Positions 33,691 to 45,894 of a stretch of DNA of 64,000 nucleotides are shown in pieces. The position numbers and the translations under genes are program-made. Within the stretch, counting starts at the first letter, position 1. Each line of letters begins with the position of its first letter. The stretch lies in assembly GCF_949987535.1 (NCBI RefSeq), contig NC_080067.1, forward strand, positions 3,906,001 through 3,970,000. Reading direction: 5' to 3'. The notes below the pieces were generated by a model, which was given only the letters and a program-made list of their open reading frames with translations, had not been told where the DNA came from and searched no databases. Source of the stretch: Balaenoptera acutorostrata (lineage: Eukaryota; Chordata; Mammalia; Artiodactyla; Balaenopteridae).

Positions 33691-35514
33691 GCCAGTCCTG
33701 GCAATGTTGCGGGGTGGGGGGTGGTGGTGGAAAGAGTCTCAATTACACCGAAGAACAATATATTAAATATAAAAGAATTCTGATAATATTTTAAAGAACA
33801 TATTAACAATCAAGACAGGTGGGAAAGTGGGAAAAAATGGAAGCGAGTGATGGGAATCCCTGAATTTATAACATTGACTTGAATCAATTAATGACCCCTA
33901 TTGAAGTTCCCTACTCCCCATTCTGAGAATAATCCTTATTATTTCTTTATTTCATATTGACGGGTATATTTTAAGTAGGTAATACATTCTCATGCTATAT
34001 TATCCTAAAGAAACCAAAGGTTATACCACGACAATATCCCTCGGCCCCTGCCCCCAACGCTGGGGAAGTCAAGTGCGGGCTAATGTGCCCATATACAGTG
34101 GCTGCTTTGATAGCAAGGCTCAATCTACATTTAAAAGACGCATTCAGCCACAGAGGCCATGTGAGGCAACACTGTGACGTCCCTGGGCTTTGAAAAAGTG
34201 GGCTCCAGTTTTTATTAATGCCTATTCCTGATTCTCAGAATGATCCAATCCTCTTCTTCAAGCCATCTTTAGAGTATCAAGTACGTTTAAGTAGAAGCCC
34301 TTGAAGATCAAGGTATTGACTGATCCCTAGGAGGTGAAATGACACGGTTGATTCAAAAGAAAGAGACCCCATCTAACTTTCGAGCACACCTATTTCTGGC
34401 TTGTTGCTTACACGGAACTTCAAATATTTCATAAAGGTGACCGTTCTCTTTGACCAATTTCACATCCAAAGAATTGCCAAGCAAATTTGTTAATAATATA
34501 TTAACATTTGTTAATATACATATATATATTTTTAAGTTACCCTATGGCTGGATAGAAAGGATTTCCTTTTTTTTTTTTTGTCAAAAGAAACTTATGTTTG
34601 GCATGTAAAAAGAATTTCTATAAAGCTTTTCTGAAAAGGTGGATTCACTGTGGATTTCAGTCCACTTGTTTTATTTTATGATGCTCCTTTGCTGAAAAAA
34701 CCATTCCCTATACAGAAGGATAAGGAAGGTTTGCAAAGAAGGGTCAATTCATGAAGCCTAATGAGATCTGGGGCTTTTATCTTCAATTCGGGTCATTTTT
34801 CCACAGGCCTTTTTATCAAAAAACACTGATCCCTTTGAAGGACCCTAAGCATTGTGCGACTGTATTGGTCCTGAACGTTACTATCACAGGAAGCTAGGAC
34901 AGAGCTAAATTATTTTTTCTACCACATGGAGGCATTGAACAGCCATGTGATTTTCAAAATTTACCAAGACTTGATAAGAGTCTAAAGCTTTCTTGAGCAA
35001 GGGCAAAAATGTTGGTTTGATGTCGACAAATGGCTAGTGCTTAGTATGAAAGCATTCTTCTCCGTTTATAATTTAGCATCTCCTCTGAGGGGCCTACTCT
35101 CTGAACACACTAGCCTTCAACCTCCTATACGTTTTTGATAACGTAAGGACAGGCTGTATGCGAATATACTGGATTGCAGCTTGAGCTGTTTGGTTCATTA
35201 GTCTCTGAAACCTTTTCTTGAACTGAACACTATTTCAGTTTCCTGAAATTTGGAGGAATAAAATAGTATGGAAAGTTACTTTTATTTCACGCTCTTAATT
35301 ATCTATTGTGAAACTTTAAAAAAAAAAGATCAACTTCCCCACAGTTCCATGGTGTGGCAAATCTAGAATCAAGGATCCAGTTTTGAATCCAAAAGTTACC
35401 TCAATAATTGCAAGGCCCAGAAGCAACTGGCAGCAAAGATACCCATCTTGACTTGCTAAGCCTGCTTGATGCGTTCTGTCTTTGCAGCAGACGGTACTCA
35501 TGTCTCAGCCCCAA
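33691..35514. other. No recognised feature
   Basis: AT-rich, repeat-poor upstream DNA. An AT run lies near 34.5 kb. Confidence 0.5.
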
Positions 35515-35650
35515 ATCAATTAATCAACAAATATGTATTAATGGCCTTGTGTATGCTAAGCACAGTGCTGGTGTGTGGCAGACGTAAAGTCTATGGGGTA
35601 TTCTCTGGCCTCCAGCAAAGGCCAGGGAAGAAGGGATTATAACTGAACCT
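35515..35650 (+). repeat. Ancient mammalian repeat (MIR/L2-like)
   Basis: CAACAAATATGTATTAATGG, then TGCTAAGCACAGTGCTGG, is the common ancient-repeat string. Family uncertain. Confidence 0.4.
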
Positions 35651-35859
35651 AGAATAAGTAGGATTTGAAAAGATGGAGAGACATCACCAGGGACTGAAAT
35701 GACACTTAAAAAGATATGGAAAACATCAGGCAGATTCAAAACATTTTATTTTTAAAATATAAATATATACAAATGATCAAATACAAAATATTTTATTATT
35801 GGAAATTAAAAGAAAGAAACTGGCCTTTATTCTTCAGAAGTGTCGCTGGCATGAAAGAC

Positions 35860-36345
35860 AAACACAAATTGAGGTTCCAGATGAAAGGAGACTAAAGAAA
35901 CATGAGAACTAAATGTAATATATGATCCTGGAACAGATCCTGTACTGGATGGAAAATGGAAAAGACAATTATAAAGGACATAATTGGGTCCACTGAAAAA
36001 ATTGGAGTATGGAAGTTAGATTTGATAAAGGTATTGTATCAATGTGAAATTTCCTGAGGTTGACAACTATACTGAGGATATTCTTGTTTTTAGGAGATAC
36101 ACAGTGAAACATCAAGGGGTAAAGAGGCAGGATGTCTGAAAACTATTGTAATAGCTCAGAAAAATAGATGACAATATGTGTGTTAAAAAGAGAGAGAGAG
36201 AGAGGAAGAAAACAAATGTGCCAAAATGTTTCAAATCGGTGAATCTGGGTAAAGGATATGTGGAAGAATGTTCTCTGTATCAATTATTCTTGTGACTTTC
36301 CTGTAAATTTGGAGGGAGAAACTGTGGTTACCTCAGAGGGATGAA
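35860..36345 (+). repeat. Ancient L1M-like 3' end
   Basis: GAGACTAAAGAAACATGAGA, TATTGTATCAATGTGAAATT, TTTAGGAGATACACAG and GGTGAATCTGGGTAAAGG follow in the expected order. It contains a (GA)n tract at about 36190. Confidence 0.55.
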
Positions 36346-36454
36346 ATGGGGGAAAATGGAGGTGAGAATGCCAAGTCATTACATATCCCTGTACTGTTTC
36401 ACTTTTTAACAGAAGTGTGCCTTCTTTTAGTACGTTTTAAAAATCGAATCACTA

Positions 36455-36643
36455 GGGACTTCCCTGGTGGTCCAGTGGTTAAGACTTCGTCTTCCAATGC
36501 AGGGGGTGCAGGTTCGATCCCTGGTCAGGGAGTTGAGATCCCACATGCCTGGAGGCCAAAAAACTGAAACATAAAACAGAAGCAGTATTGTAACAAATTC
36601 AATAAAGACTTTAAAAATGGTCCACATCAAAAAAAAAAAAAAT
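36455..36643 (+). mobile_element. CHR-type SINE with extended 3' tail (~190 bp)
   Basis: The head GGGACTTCCCTGGTGGTCCA and B box GGTTCGATCCC are intact. After GGCC it carries about 60 extra bases (AACAAATTCAATAAAGACTT) before the A tail, unlike the ~125-bp copies elsewhere. Confidence 0.9.
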
Positions 36644-37399
36644 CTAAAACATAAATCTTTAAAGAAGAAAAATATATGGAAGCAGAAAAACTCAGGAAGT
36701 GATTGGGGAGGCCATGAGTAGACGAATTTGTTTGAAGGACTTAGAAAAGTGAGCGGTGACTGGAAGGGTGAAACATAGTCACCTCGAATTTGCAGAGGGC
36801 TCCACGGTGAGCTGAGAAGCCTGGATTTCATTACAGGATAAAAGTACAAGAGAAAGACATTAGAGGTATTTTAGCCTAAGGGCTTCTTTTAAGAAGATTA
36901 GTTCGATAGAAAAGCCAGGAAGGAGAGGAAGAAGTCAGGAAACCAGGAAGAAGCCCTTGGAGGAGTCTGGCCTCAGGGAAGCAGCTCCTAATTCCTAATT
37001 CTCTGTGCTCATTAATTCACTGTTTAATGCTGAAGCTCTGGGAATTTAAATCCCGTGATAGCCGAGAACATGTCTGCTTAGAACTATTCTAGAACAGTGC
37101 CCGGCACTTAGTAGGCATGCAATACGCAACCAAAGAAGGCAGGAAATGAACACCATCCTTGGCTTTAATAGTGTTGTTCTCCCCTATCCCACCTTCTCCA
37201 GTGTTCCATCATTCACAGGTGTGTGATTACACCATCAAGCCCTCGTTAAGGGACGTGTGGGGGTCTGTGTTGCTAATCCTGGGGAAGCACGAGTGGCCCC
37301 AAGATGAGGGCTGAAGCGACTCCTAGCCCCCCGGCATGGAAAGGAATCCCAGCCTTGCCATCAGGGTTATACAGAACGCCAAACCGGAAGAGCTGTGGA
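36644..37399. other. No recognised feature
   Basis: Intergenic DNA with no clear repeat. Confidence 0.5.
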
Positions 37400-37520
37400 G
37401 AGCATCGCCCAGTGTGCCCTGTTGTATTAACAGGGGAGGAAGCGGAGGTCCAGAAATGCTAGGTGAGTTTTCTAAGGTCAGGCAACTAGTTAGCAGCAGA
37501 AGCAAGACCTCTCCCTTGGA
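37400..37520 (-). repeat. MIR SINE fragment
   Basis: AACAGGGGAGGAAGCGGAGG, TTTTCTAAGGTCAGGCAACT and AGTTAGCAGCAGAAGC match antisense MIR. Confidence 0.6.
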
Positions 37521-37754
37521 GGAATGCAAGTGGACTCTGGGGTCTTGTGGAAGCCACACCTCCACACCTCAAACATGGGGCACCCGCGGGGACCCCAGCA
37601 AGCAGAGGTAAACTCCAAGGAGGCGAGCGCACTCTTATTCCGTCCACCCGGCACTGCTCTCCGTGGACCTGGTCTGAGTCATCGTCTGCCACATCCCCTC
37701 AGCTGTGGACATCAGGCCGGGCACAGAATCACTAATCCAGCACATGTGTGCGGG

Positions 37755-37777
37755 CACACACACACACACACACACAC
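37755..37777 (+). repeat. (CA)n microsatellite
   Basis: Eleven CA units. Confidence 0.9.
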
Positions 37778-37924
37778 TCCCCTTGCTTCCTGAATTACAC
37801 TCACTGAACTGAAGGCCATCCTTAACCTTACCGTGAAGTGGGGACAGACATTTGCCCCATATGACTGTGAGGCTGGAAGCAAAGATTCCTACGTGCCCTT
37901 CCTCATCCCTGACTTTAAGAAGTC

Positions 37925-38175
37925 TCTTTAGGAACAGACTGGTGGTTGTCAAGGGGGAGGGCGTTGGGAGAGGGATGGAGTGGGAGGTTGGTATTAGCAG
38001 ACATAAGCTCGTGTATATATAGGATGGATAAACAACAAGGTCCTACTGTATAGCACGGGGAACCATAGTCAATATCCTCTGATAAACCATAATGGACAAG
38101 AATGCATGTCTATGAATAACTGAGTCACTTTGCTGTACAGCAGAGATGAACACAGCGCTGTAACTCAGCTACGCC
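37925..38175 (+). mobile_element. L1 3' UTR fragment
   Basis: ACAACAAGGTCCTACTGTAT, AGCACGGGGAACCATAGTCA and AACTGAGTCACTTTGCTGTA are the cetartiodactyl L1 3' UTR. Confidence 0.9.
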
Positions 38176-38264
38176 CAGTTTCCCCCTGCCTCACCCTTCC
38201 CCACTCCACCACCTCAGCGAGGAGCGCAGGGCAGGGCAGCTAGGGAAGGAGCAGACCTCTTTCC

Positions 38265-38350
38265 AGATCCACACTCCCTCTGACTAGCAGTCAACTCTGG
38301 AAAGTTCTCCAACCTGCTGAACAAACTGGGATAATAAAACCCATTTCATA
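38265..38350 (+). repeat. MIR SINE, left half (interrupted)
   Basis: CTGGAAAGTTCTCCAACCTG, then AAACTGGGATAATAAAACCC, breaks off at an L1 insertion and resumes at about 38685. Confidence 0.65.
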
Positions 38351-38557
38351 AGGTTTTTTTTTTCATTTTTTAAATTGAAGTATATTTGATTTACAGTGTT
38401 GTGTTAATTTCTGCTGTACAGCGAAGTGACTCAGTTATACACATATATACATTCTCTTTTTTCATATTCTTTTCCATTATGGCTTATCATAGGCTATTGA
38501 ATATAGTTCTCTGTGCTATACAGTAGGACCTTGTTGTTTATCCACATAAGATTTTTC
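38351..38557 (-). mobile_element. L1 3' UTR fragment inserted in MIR
   Basis: AAATTGAAGTATATTTGATT, TTCTGCTGTACAGCGAAGTG and CAGTAGGACCTTGTTGTTTA are the L1 3' UTR, antisense. Confidence 0.9.
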
Positions 38558-38681
38558 GGGGGACTTCCCTGACGGTCCAGTGGTTAAGACTCTGCCCTTC
38601 CAATGCAGGGGGCACGGGTTAGATCCCTGGCTGGGGAACTAAGATCCCACATGCCACTTGGCGTGGCCAAAAAAAAAAAAA
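38558..38681 (+). mobile_element. Short CHR-type SINE at the L1 edge
   Basis: GGGACTTCCCTGACGGTCCA head, GGTTAGATCCC (B box mutated), and a TGGCC-A(n) end. Confidence 0.9.
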
Positions 38682-38684
38682 TTT

Positions 38685-38760
38685 TCCAGAAGGTTAAATG
38701 AGAAATGTCTGTAAACTGCTTAGTCCAGGGCCTGGCATGGCCTAAGCTATCATCGGTTGA
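38685..38760 (+). repeat. MIR SINE, right half
   Basis: GTTAAATGAGAAATGTCTGT and CAGGGCCTGGCATGGCC continue the MIR broken at 38350. Confidence 0.6.
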
Positions 38761-38879
38761 ATCTAACACGTTGTCCTGGTCTAATTAGTATTTTTCAGGA
38801 CTTAATCCAGTGAGCTCAGACTTTCTTTGGCCGTTCCAGAGTTAATAAATTGGAAGTACACGCAGCCAACCTGTATACT

Positions 38880-39037
38880 ATTTTGTGCTGTTTCCTGTCG
38901 CTTGGGAAATTGCAAGGGGGGGACCCCCTGCCCTATTCCAGCTCCAGCCCGAGGCCACGCCCTGGGAGCTGAGTGGCCACCTGCTGATTGGTGGTCGCGG
39001 TGGTACGAGCCTCTGAAAGCCTGAACAAACAGGTAAG
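38880..39037 (+). promoter_or_regulatory. Candidate promoter and first exon with consensus splice donor
   Basis: A GC-richer patch contains an inverted CCAAT motif (CTGATTGGTGG at 38973). About 50 bp downstream is CAGGTAAGT at 39030-39038, a perfect donor. It points away from UBE2E1, about 8 kb upstream. It could be a lncRNA start, an old LTR, or chance. Confidence 0.25.
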
Positions 39038-39040
39038 TCA

Positions 39041-40499
39041 GAAAACATCTGGGTTTGACCAGAAACGTTCCTCTTTCCGTGAGTGAGTCAGAATGGCCCA
39101 AGTACGTGATGCTCCCACTTAAATTGTTTGGAGACCTGTCAGGTGAAGGATCATTCCAGAGGATTTGTGTCTACTACACGGAATTCATTCTCTTTCTCTT
39201 TAGATGGCAGGTTAGTCCTGCCTCTTCAAAGCGTTAAATCAAGAGTCCTGAAAGGAAACCGACGGTATGCAAGCTGGGATTTTCAAAGAAGTTTAAAACG
39301 CAAGGAACTTCTCTAGGAAGTTTGTCAATCACAGTATGGACAAGTATGGAAAATGTTGGTGAAAATGTTTAGGTTCCTTACGTGCTTCTTCTCTCCTGTA
39401 AGAGTCACACACTGGATTCCCAGAAGCAATAACACCATCATAATCGGCATTTTTGGTTTGAAAAGGTCATTTTGTTGCAACATCTATGAGCTATTCAGGT
39501 TCTGTCCAGTCTAGGAGAGAGATTTAGAACTGGGTAATTGGGGTAATATTTGTCCTCTTCTTAGAGTTCTAAATTTTTACTATATTCAGGGGTTGAAAGC
39601 CATACCTTTCCTTTGAATACAGATTTTTTTCATATAATTACATAAAGTAGAGATTTATATTCAGAAACCCTCCAACAGTGGAAAAGCTAGTTACTCACAA
39701 CTCTGGGTCACTCCTTGGCACTGCTGTGTCCTTGAGTGATAGAGGCGGGAAAATTAGAAGGATCCTTTCTAAGACTGAGATTTATGCTCCGATAATTAGA
39801 GTTTATTTAATTCCAGTTTTGTCTTCGCTTAAAATAAATCCTTGGGATGGTGGGTTGGTCTAAGAGGTATATATCTAAGATGTTATCTTTGGAAACTGCT
39901 AGAGAATGAAATGAAAACTTGTGATTTTCCTTGAACTTGGCTTGAGAGTAAAATCAAGATTTTATGCACTTGGAGGTGAATACATTTACTTTGCTCAAAC
40001 TTTCTCACTTGTAAATGAGTGGCTTAGAGCAGAGCCCAGAATCGGGAGTTCAAATTCTATAGATTTTTCTTAGTTCTGTCCCCACTTATGGATCCATCTT
40101 TGCCAATATCATCAACCACCCTCTTAATTAAAAAAAAAAAAAGAAAATTGCTTGGTGCTCCAATACGTTTACATAAAACACACGTATTATTATTGATACC
40201 ATCCCACTGTTTATTTATTGCACATCTAAATACTACACAGACAGTTTAGGTTTGGCCCTTTATAGGAATGGCTAGAGAGGCTTTCCTTAGGAGTATAGGG
40301 TGTTTTAGTTTCGTTTTGTTTTTTAAATGGGACTTTTGTGTCCTTGCCTTATGAAATATACATGATGTGTAAGATGTGGCAGGCAGAGCTGTCCTGTGTG
40401 TCACCGTCACTGCGTGGACATCTGGACGTGTGCTGTGCTAGGCCATCTCTGCAACAACTTTAACACACAGCTGCTGCTTTCTAAAAAGGTCCATTTTTG
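39041..40499. other. No recognised feature
   Basis: AT-rich intergenic DNA with an A run at about 40130. Confidence 0.5.
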
Positions 40500-40930
40500 T
40501 CTATTTCGTTTGTTTCCTTTTTATTATGAATATTTCAAACATTCATAAAAGTAGAAAGAATAGTACAAGTATCCCCGTATACTCACCTCACTACCTACAT
40601 TCAAGAATTGATCATATTTTTCATATTTGTTTTTTGTTTGTTTGTTTGGCTGTGCTGCACGGCTTGTGGGATCTTAGTTCCCCGGCCAGGGATTGAACCC
40701 GGGCTCTTGGCAGGGAAAAGAGTGGAGTCCTAACCACTGGACCTCCAGGGAATTGCCCTGTTATGTATTTTTATTTGCTAAAACATTTTAAAGTAAACTG
40801 ATATCAGGACAAATTTACCCCTAAATTCTTCAACCTGCTTCTTCAAAAAATAACCACATAACCATTATCACACCTGACAAAACTAGCAATAATTCTGTAA
40901 TATTGTCTAAATGTTCTGTACACAAGCAAG
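40500..40930 (+). repeat. Ancient L1M/MER-type repeat, split by a SINE
   Basis: AATATTTCAAACATTCATAA and AGTAGAAAGAATAGTACAAG before the SINE, then CCATTATCACACCTGACAAA and CTAGCAATAATTCTGTAATA after it, match a common ancient repeat. Family name uncertain. Confidence 0.55.
40630..40757 (-). mobile_element. Short CHR-type SINE
   Basis: GGATCTTAGTTCCCCGGCCA, then CCACTGGACCTCCAGGGAAT. The tail is a TTTG repeat rather than pure T. Confidence 0.85.
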
Positions 40931-41351
40931 TCTCTGATTTCCCTTTAGGTTCGAATCAGAATCCTATTCAACACCATGCACGTTGGCTTTGTTTTGTCTC
41001 TTTTAACCCAGAACCATCCCCAGCTGTTCCACCTCTCCTGCCTTTCTTTAATTGCAGCATTGGCTTGTTGAAAAGACACAACCAATCTGTATCGCAGAAT
41101 GTTCCCACGTCCTGGATTTGCTTGTTTTTTCTTGTGGTACCGTTTACGCGACCCCTTGATCCCTTCTGTAGCCTGTAGATTTGAGGTTTCATAGAAAGGT
41201 GTGATTCATTGCAGTTAAACATTTGGGGCAAGACATTCCGCTCGTAGTTGACCCTGTATACTTCCCGTTGCATCACATCAAGAGGCAATGACTTCTCCCT
41301 TAAAAGGCATCTCTTGAGCAGCAGAAACATGTACCATTTCTCATGTGTCTT
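40931..41351. other. No confident feature
   Basis: Probably the tail of the ancient repeat to the left, followed by the left target duplication of the next SINE. Confidence 0.4.
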
Positions 41352-41682
41352 TTTTTTTTTAATAAATTTATTTTATTTTTGGCTGCGTTGGGTCTTTGTC
41401 GCTGTGCGTGGGCTTTTCTCTAGTTGCGGCGAGCGGGGGCTACTCTTCGTTGTGGTGCGCGGGCTTCTCATTGCGGTGGCTTCTCTTGTTGCAGGAGCAC
41501 GGGCTCTAGGCGCGTGGGCTTCAGTAGTTGTGGCTCGCGGGCTTTAGAAGCTCAGGCTCTGTAGTTGTGGCGCACGGGCTTAGTTGTTCTGCGGCATGTG
41601 GGATCTTCCCGGACCAGGGCTCGAACCCGTGTCCCCCGCACTGGCAGAGAGATCCTTAACCACTGCGCCACCAGGGAAGTCC
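41352..41682 (-). mobile_element. Older CHR-type SINE (~330 bp)
   Basis: Head (minus strand) AGGACTTCCCTGGTGGCGCA and B box GGTTCGAGCCC, with two CTACTGA/CTACAGA-type modules in the body. Target duplication TCTCATGTGTCTT lies at 41339-41351 and 41683-41695. Confidence 0.9.
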
Positions 41683-41695
41683 TCTCATGTGTCTT

Positions 41696-42064
41696 AAAAA
41701 ATACCACTGGACCCCAATTCAGAACCTGTGAAGGTCATTTAGCCTCTCTGAGCTTCAATTTTCTTGCTAGAGACAAAACCCATACAGTCGGTAGGAACTG
41801 GTTCCAGGATCCCCATAGATACCAAAATCAAGGATGCTCAAGTCCCTTATATAAAATGGTGTAGTATATGCATACAACCTCCTCATCCTCCCGTATACTT
41901 GAAATCATCTCTAGGTTACTTATAATACCTAATACCATGTAAATACTATGGAAATAGTTGTAAATGCAATGTAAATGCTATGTAGATAATTGCCAGGATG
42001 CGGCAAATTCAAGTTTTGCTTTTGAGAACTTTCTGGAATTTTTTCCCCCAAGTATTACTGTTCT
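41696..42064. other. No confident feature
   Basis: AAAACCCATACAGTCGGTAG, GGATGCTCAAGTCCCTTATA and TGTAGTATATGCATACAACC have the look of a known ancient DNA-transposon remnant, but I cannot name it safely. Confidence 0.4.
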
Positions 42065-42240
42065 GCGATTGGTTGGATCCCTGGATTCGAAACCTGGGAG
42101 GTACTATTCCTATCATCTCCGTTGTACAGGTGAGAAACTGAGGCACAACAAGTTGAAGCAATTTGGCTGAGGTCAAAGAGCTGGTGAGAAGAGGAGGTGA
42201 GATGTAAACTCAACCAGCCTGACTGCAGAGCCCACGTGGG
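42065..42240 (-). repeat. MIR SINE
   Basis: TTGTACAGGTGAGAAACTGA, GGCACAACAAG and GGCTGAGGTCAAAGAGCTGG are antisense MIR. Confidence 0.75.
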
Positions 42241-43424
42241 AAGTCACGTAAGTACCATATAAAAGCGAAGTAGTGACACAGTAATACCAGGTGTTGCATT
42301 AGCGAATGGAGAGGATGTTTTTCTGTTTTCTTTCAGACTCTCACTGATGTTATCCTATTACTTGAATAGCCACAACATGAACAGGTATTTACAGAGGAAG
42401 ACATACAGCATGGATATAAAATAACAATCAGAATCATTTATTACTTACCTGCCCTCGTGGTTCTGACAACAGAATAAAAGGAATCACATCAACAATAATA
42501 AAAACTTTGCCTAGAGGAAAAGACATATTAAGTGATGCCATAAACAGGTACTCTGTATTTTCTTCTTCATGGCTCCACTCCTTTTGTCCTGTTTCATTTG
42601 ACATATGGCTCACTTCATAAAAATGTTTAAATATTGATTTCCAAATGGCTTCACTTGGTCCTAAAACAATATGAACAGACCCTGTGGTTTCTGGAAGGAT
42701 CTGTTCTGCTGTTTCTGTAAAAGATGTTTTGGGGGTTTTTTTCCCCAGGATTTTTGAATCAAGAGAATTAGTTGGTCAATCATACCCAAACATGATGACC
42801 ACGTGATTTCTTTTTTAAAGGCTAAGCTTAAGGCAATCTAAAAAGGCATGGCCATCAGTGGGTCCTCTGGGTTAAACCTCTCAGATGACCATCTGTCCTC
42901 TCCAAGGGGTGAAATCATACTTGGCAAATGGCATCTAAGCCCCCAGAACCCTCAGCCAGAGCCATCACATTTTATGTCCACACACAGTAAAGATAGCTGT
43001 GAAAACTGTGTGCATTCTTCAAAAGATTTTTGCCACTGAAGTCACTAGGAGGTTTTTTCCCCCAGCCTTTTCATTCTACTTCAAATATCAGAATTACAAT
43101 ATGTTTAATTTGGTAACTGTAATAATCCCAATCCTGGAAATATTTACAATAACATATAAAAGCCAATAAGATCTTTGAAATAGATTTAAAATATATATAC
43201 ATCAACCTAATATGGGAGAGAGACACCAAGATCACAGCGAAGATCTCAGCAAGCTGTGGTAAGGTAACTGTATCACAAAGTTGAAAAAATATCATTTATC
43301 ATGCCCGGATGGTTATAAAAGAAACACATGTTTTCTTGAAAATTTCACATAGCCTATTTCCACTCTAAAGCTACTAAAAGTGATCTTTTGGGGGGCTGTA
43401 CAGTGTTATTAATACCAGCTGGGA
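42241..43424. other. No recognised feature
   Basis: AT-rich intergenic DNA. Confidence 0.5.
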
Positions 43425-43640
43425 TGTACTGATTGCTTACTATGTCCTAAGCACTTTATCTACATTATTTCACTTAGCCTTTACACCAGCCCTTTAAGGC
43501 ACCTGCATTTATTACCCCCAGTTTACAGATGAGACCACTGAGGCTCAGGGAGATTAAATAACTCAAACAGAGTCACCCAGCTATTGGGAGGCAGAGCCGG
43601 AATTCAAACTCAGGGCTGACTCCAGGGCCCAACTTCCCCG
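43425..43640 (-). repeat. MIR SINE, nearly complete
   Basis: GCTTACTATGTCCTAAGCAC, CAGTTTACAGATGAGACCAC, AGAGTCACCCAGCTATTGGG and GCCGGAATTCAAACTCAGG cover most of the MIR length, antisense. Confidence 0.9.
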
Positions 43641-44416
43641 GCCGCCCGTGGGTGAGAATAGTGACTACCACTTCCATCAACCGAATTTTAACCCCTAGGA
43701 ACCTGCAAAGTCCTAACGCAGCAGAGTGCCTTGTGCTGAACCTAGAACAACTCCACGCAAGGAACTGAGTTGCAAAACGGAGCTTCTAGAAGCTGGACTT
43801 AGACTCACATTTCCTGTGAAGAGGATTCTCAGCACTGTCGAGGGCCCCCCTGCACCCCGCCCTCCGGAGCCCCTGTGGGCATTCTCCCTGAGGAGTCAGC
43901 ACTACCCGGGTGTCCGCAGCCGCTGGGCACCCCTCCCTTTTCCTCTCCCTGCCTCCAAGCTCTGGCAGGCAGTGCATCTTCCTTTCCCATCCTTTCGCGT
44001 TTCACCCAGCAGCCAATCAATAACTACTTGTTCAATGAATAAACGAATGAATGAGTGAGTGAATGGACAAACAACTATCAAACCAGTCACAAATGGAAAA
44101 GTACACAGAGGTCCATAAATAGTAAGCTGTTGGCCTAAAACCGCCTCAGCCTGGCCAGAGTATAAATTTCACCAAACTTCATATGAAATTGGGGAATGTT
44201 TATTTTTTTTCTGTGTTAGATATCATATGATTTATTCACATTTCATTCTTGGAGGCCTCAATATTATTCCACACTTTACTTTCTGTGTGATTGGGTCCAG
44301 ACACATCTCATCCTTGTTTTCTGTTATAAGACGATGCTATTAAGGTATCCCTCCCTCCCGCAAACCCCCCCCCAAAAAAACCAACCTACATTGTAACGTT
44401 AAAAATATCTGGAATT
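43641..44416. other. No confident gene; possible L2 end near 43.9-44.06 kb
   Basis: TTGTTCAATGAATAAACGAA and GAATGAGTGAGTGAATG resemble an L2/MIR tail. Open frames at 43.7-44.1 kb show no domain. Confidence 0.4.
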
Positions 44417-44519
44417 GGGAATTCCCTGGAGGTCCAGTGGTTGGGACTCGCCACTTTCACTGCCAAGGGCCCTGGTTTGATCCCTGGTCGGGGAACTAAG
44501 CTCCCGCAAGCCAAGCGGC

Positions 44520-44551
<32 letters not shown>
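44417..44551 (+). mobile_element. Short CHR-type SINE with ~31-bp A tail
   Basis: GGGAATTCCCTGGAGGTCCA head and GCGGCC-A(n) end. ATCTGGAAT is duplicated on both flanks. Confidence 0.9.
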
Positions 44552-44558
<7 letters not shown>

Positions 44559-45894
44559 ATCATAAATACCAAAATAATGACAGCTATTGCCTTTGACTAA
44601 CAATGATTTATTTACTTTTTATCTGTCTCCGACATTTCCATAATAATATAAAAAAGCAAATAAACCCTTTATGATAGAAAAAAGGTTATCCTTCCCAGGT
44701 TGTCCTAAGCATCAAATAAGGTCACGTGGGGCAGTGCTCTGATGCTGTCATCATCTTGCATTTACCGGCCCCCTGCTCCTTGCAGCCTTTGTGCTTCTAG
44801 CGGGGGCACCTATCTGCAAGAAGGGAGGTGCCGGGGAAAGAATTCAGGGCTTCCTGATGCCACTTACTGGAACAAAACTAACGCTAGCCAGAGAAGGGCT
44901 TCTGTGCATGGACCTGAGGAGCAAGGAAGGCCAGTTCACACCTGGAGGGAACCCAGAAAACAGCCCCTGGAAGCCCCAGAAACCTTAGGAGTCCCCTTGC
45001 TCTTCCTGGTCTCCATCTCAGCTGTCACTACCGTGGTTGTCTAGACGGATGGTCAACAACCTGATTGTGTAATCAAGCCGTGCAATCACCCTGGAGACAG
45101 CAGTCGCTAAGAGAAATGCTGGGCTTGAGCACAGCACCTGCCCAGGTGAGTGGTCCAGGAACCAAGAGAGGCAGCGCCCCACCTTCCCCTCCCCATCCAT
45201 CCTTATAGGGCAAAACGGGGGGAAACAAAACTCAGGTGACTTGTCCTCGGCCCATCCTAACTTGTTTTCCTCCTTGCTGGGATTTACCTGAGCACGCGTG
45301 ACCATTAGCCTTTGCCCAGGAGGCCCCGTTGTGCCGATAGGCAGACCTTAGAGAAAGGACAGCATGGTGAGCCAGGAAGCTTGTGAATAAACCATGCTTC
45401 TCCCTTGGGTCTTCCGTAGCCCTCTTCTGTCCCCCGCTGTGTTCCCTGTCACCACCCCCTGCTTCCATCTGTGTAAGAGGAAACCCCTTGACGCATCTGT
45501 GAAACCAACAAACCAACAAACCAACAAACCACCACGCTGTCTTCTTTTCTTCCTCCAAGGTTCTTGGCACTCATTTTTAAAACTGGAATTTTCACAGCAA
45601 ATGATTGTGGTGGGTTCAGGAACATACATTTTAATTCTCAGCCCCGAAGCAAACATTTCCACCAAAGATCCCTTACCTTTTTTAAAAAGTGCGAAGTAAG
45701 TTTCTCCAGCAAAGAAAGACCTAGTATTTTCCCAGGCCTTCTTGCAAACAGAGGCCCCCTTAGACAATATTTACATCTACATGTGAGTGAGTTGAGACTG
45801 TGCTTGGGGCACTTGGAATAAGAGAGGCATTGATAGATTCCAGTAAGGCTGGCGGGTATTGAGGAGTGAGTATGGCATAACCCGGGGACCATGC
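44552..45894. other. No recognised feature
   Basis: Mixed-composition intergenic DNA with a short ACCAACAAACC tandem repeat near 45510. Open frames of 100-139 codons on both strands contradict each other and show no domain. Confidence 0.5.

Noticed and set aside
45505..45535. CRISPR-like or regulatory short repeat (ACCAACAAACC)
   Set aside because: A simple tandem microsatellite with no spacers, in a mammalian genome.
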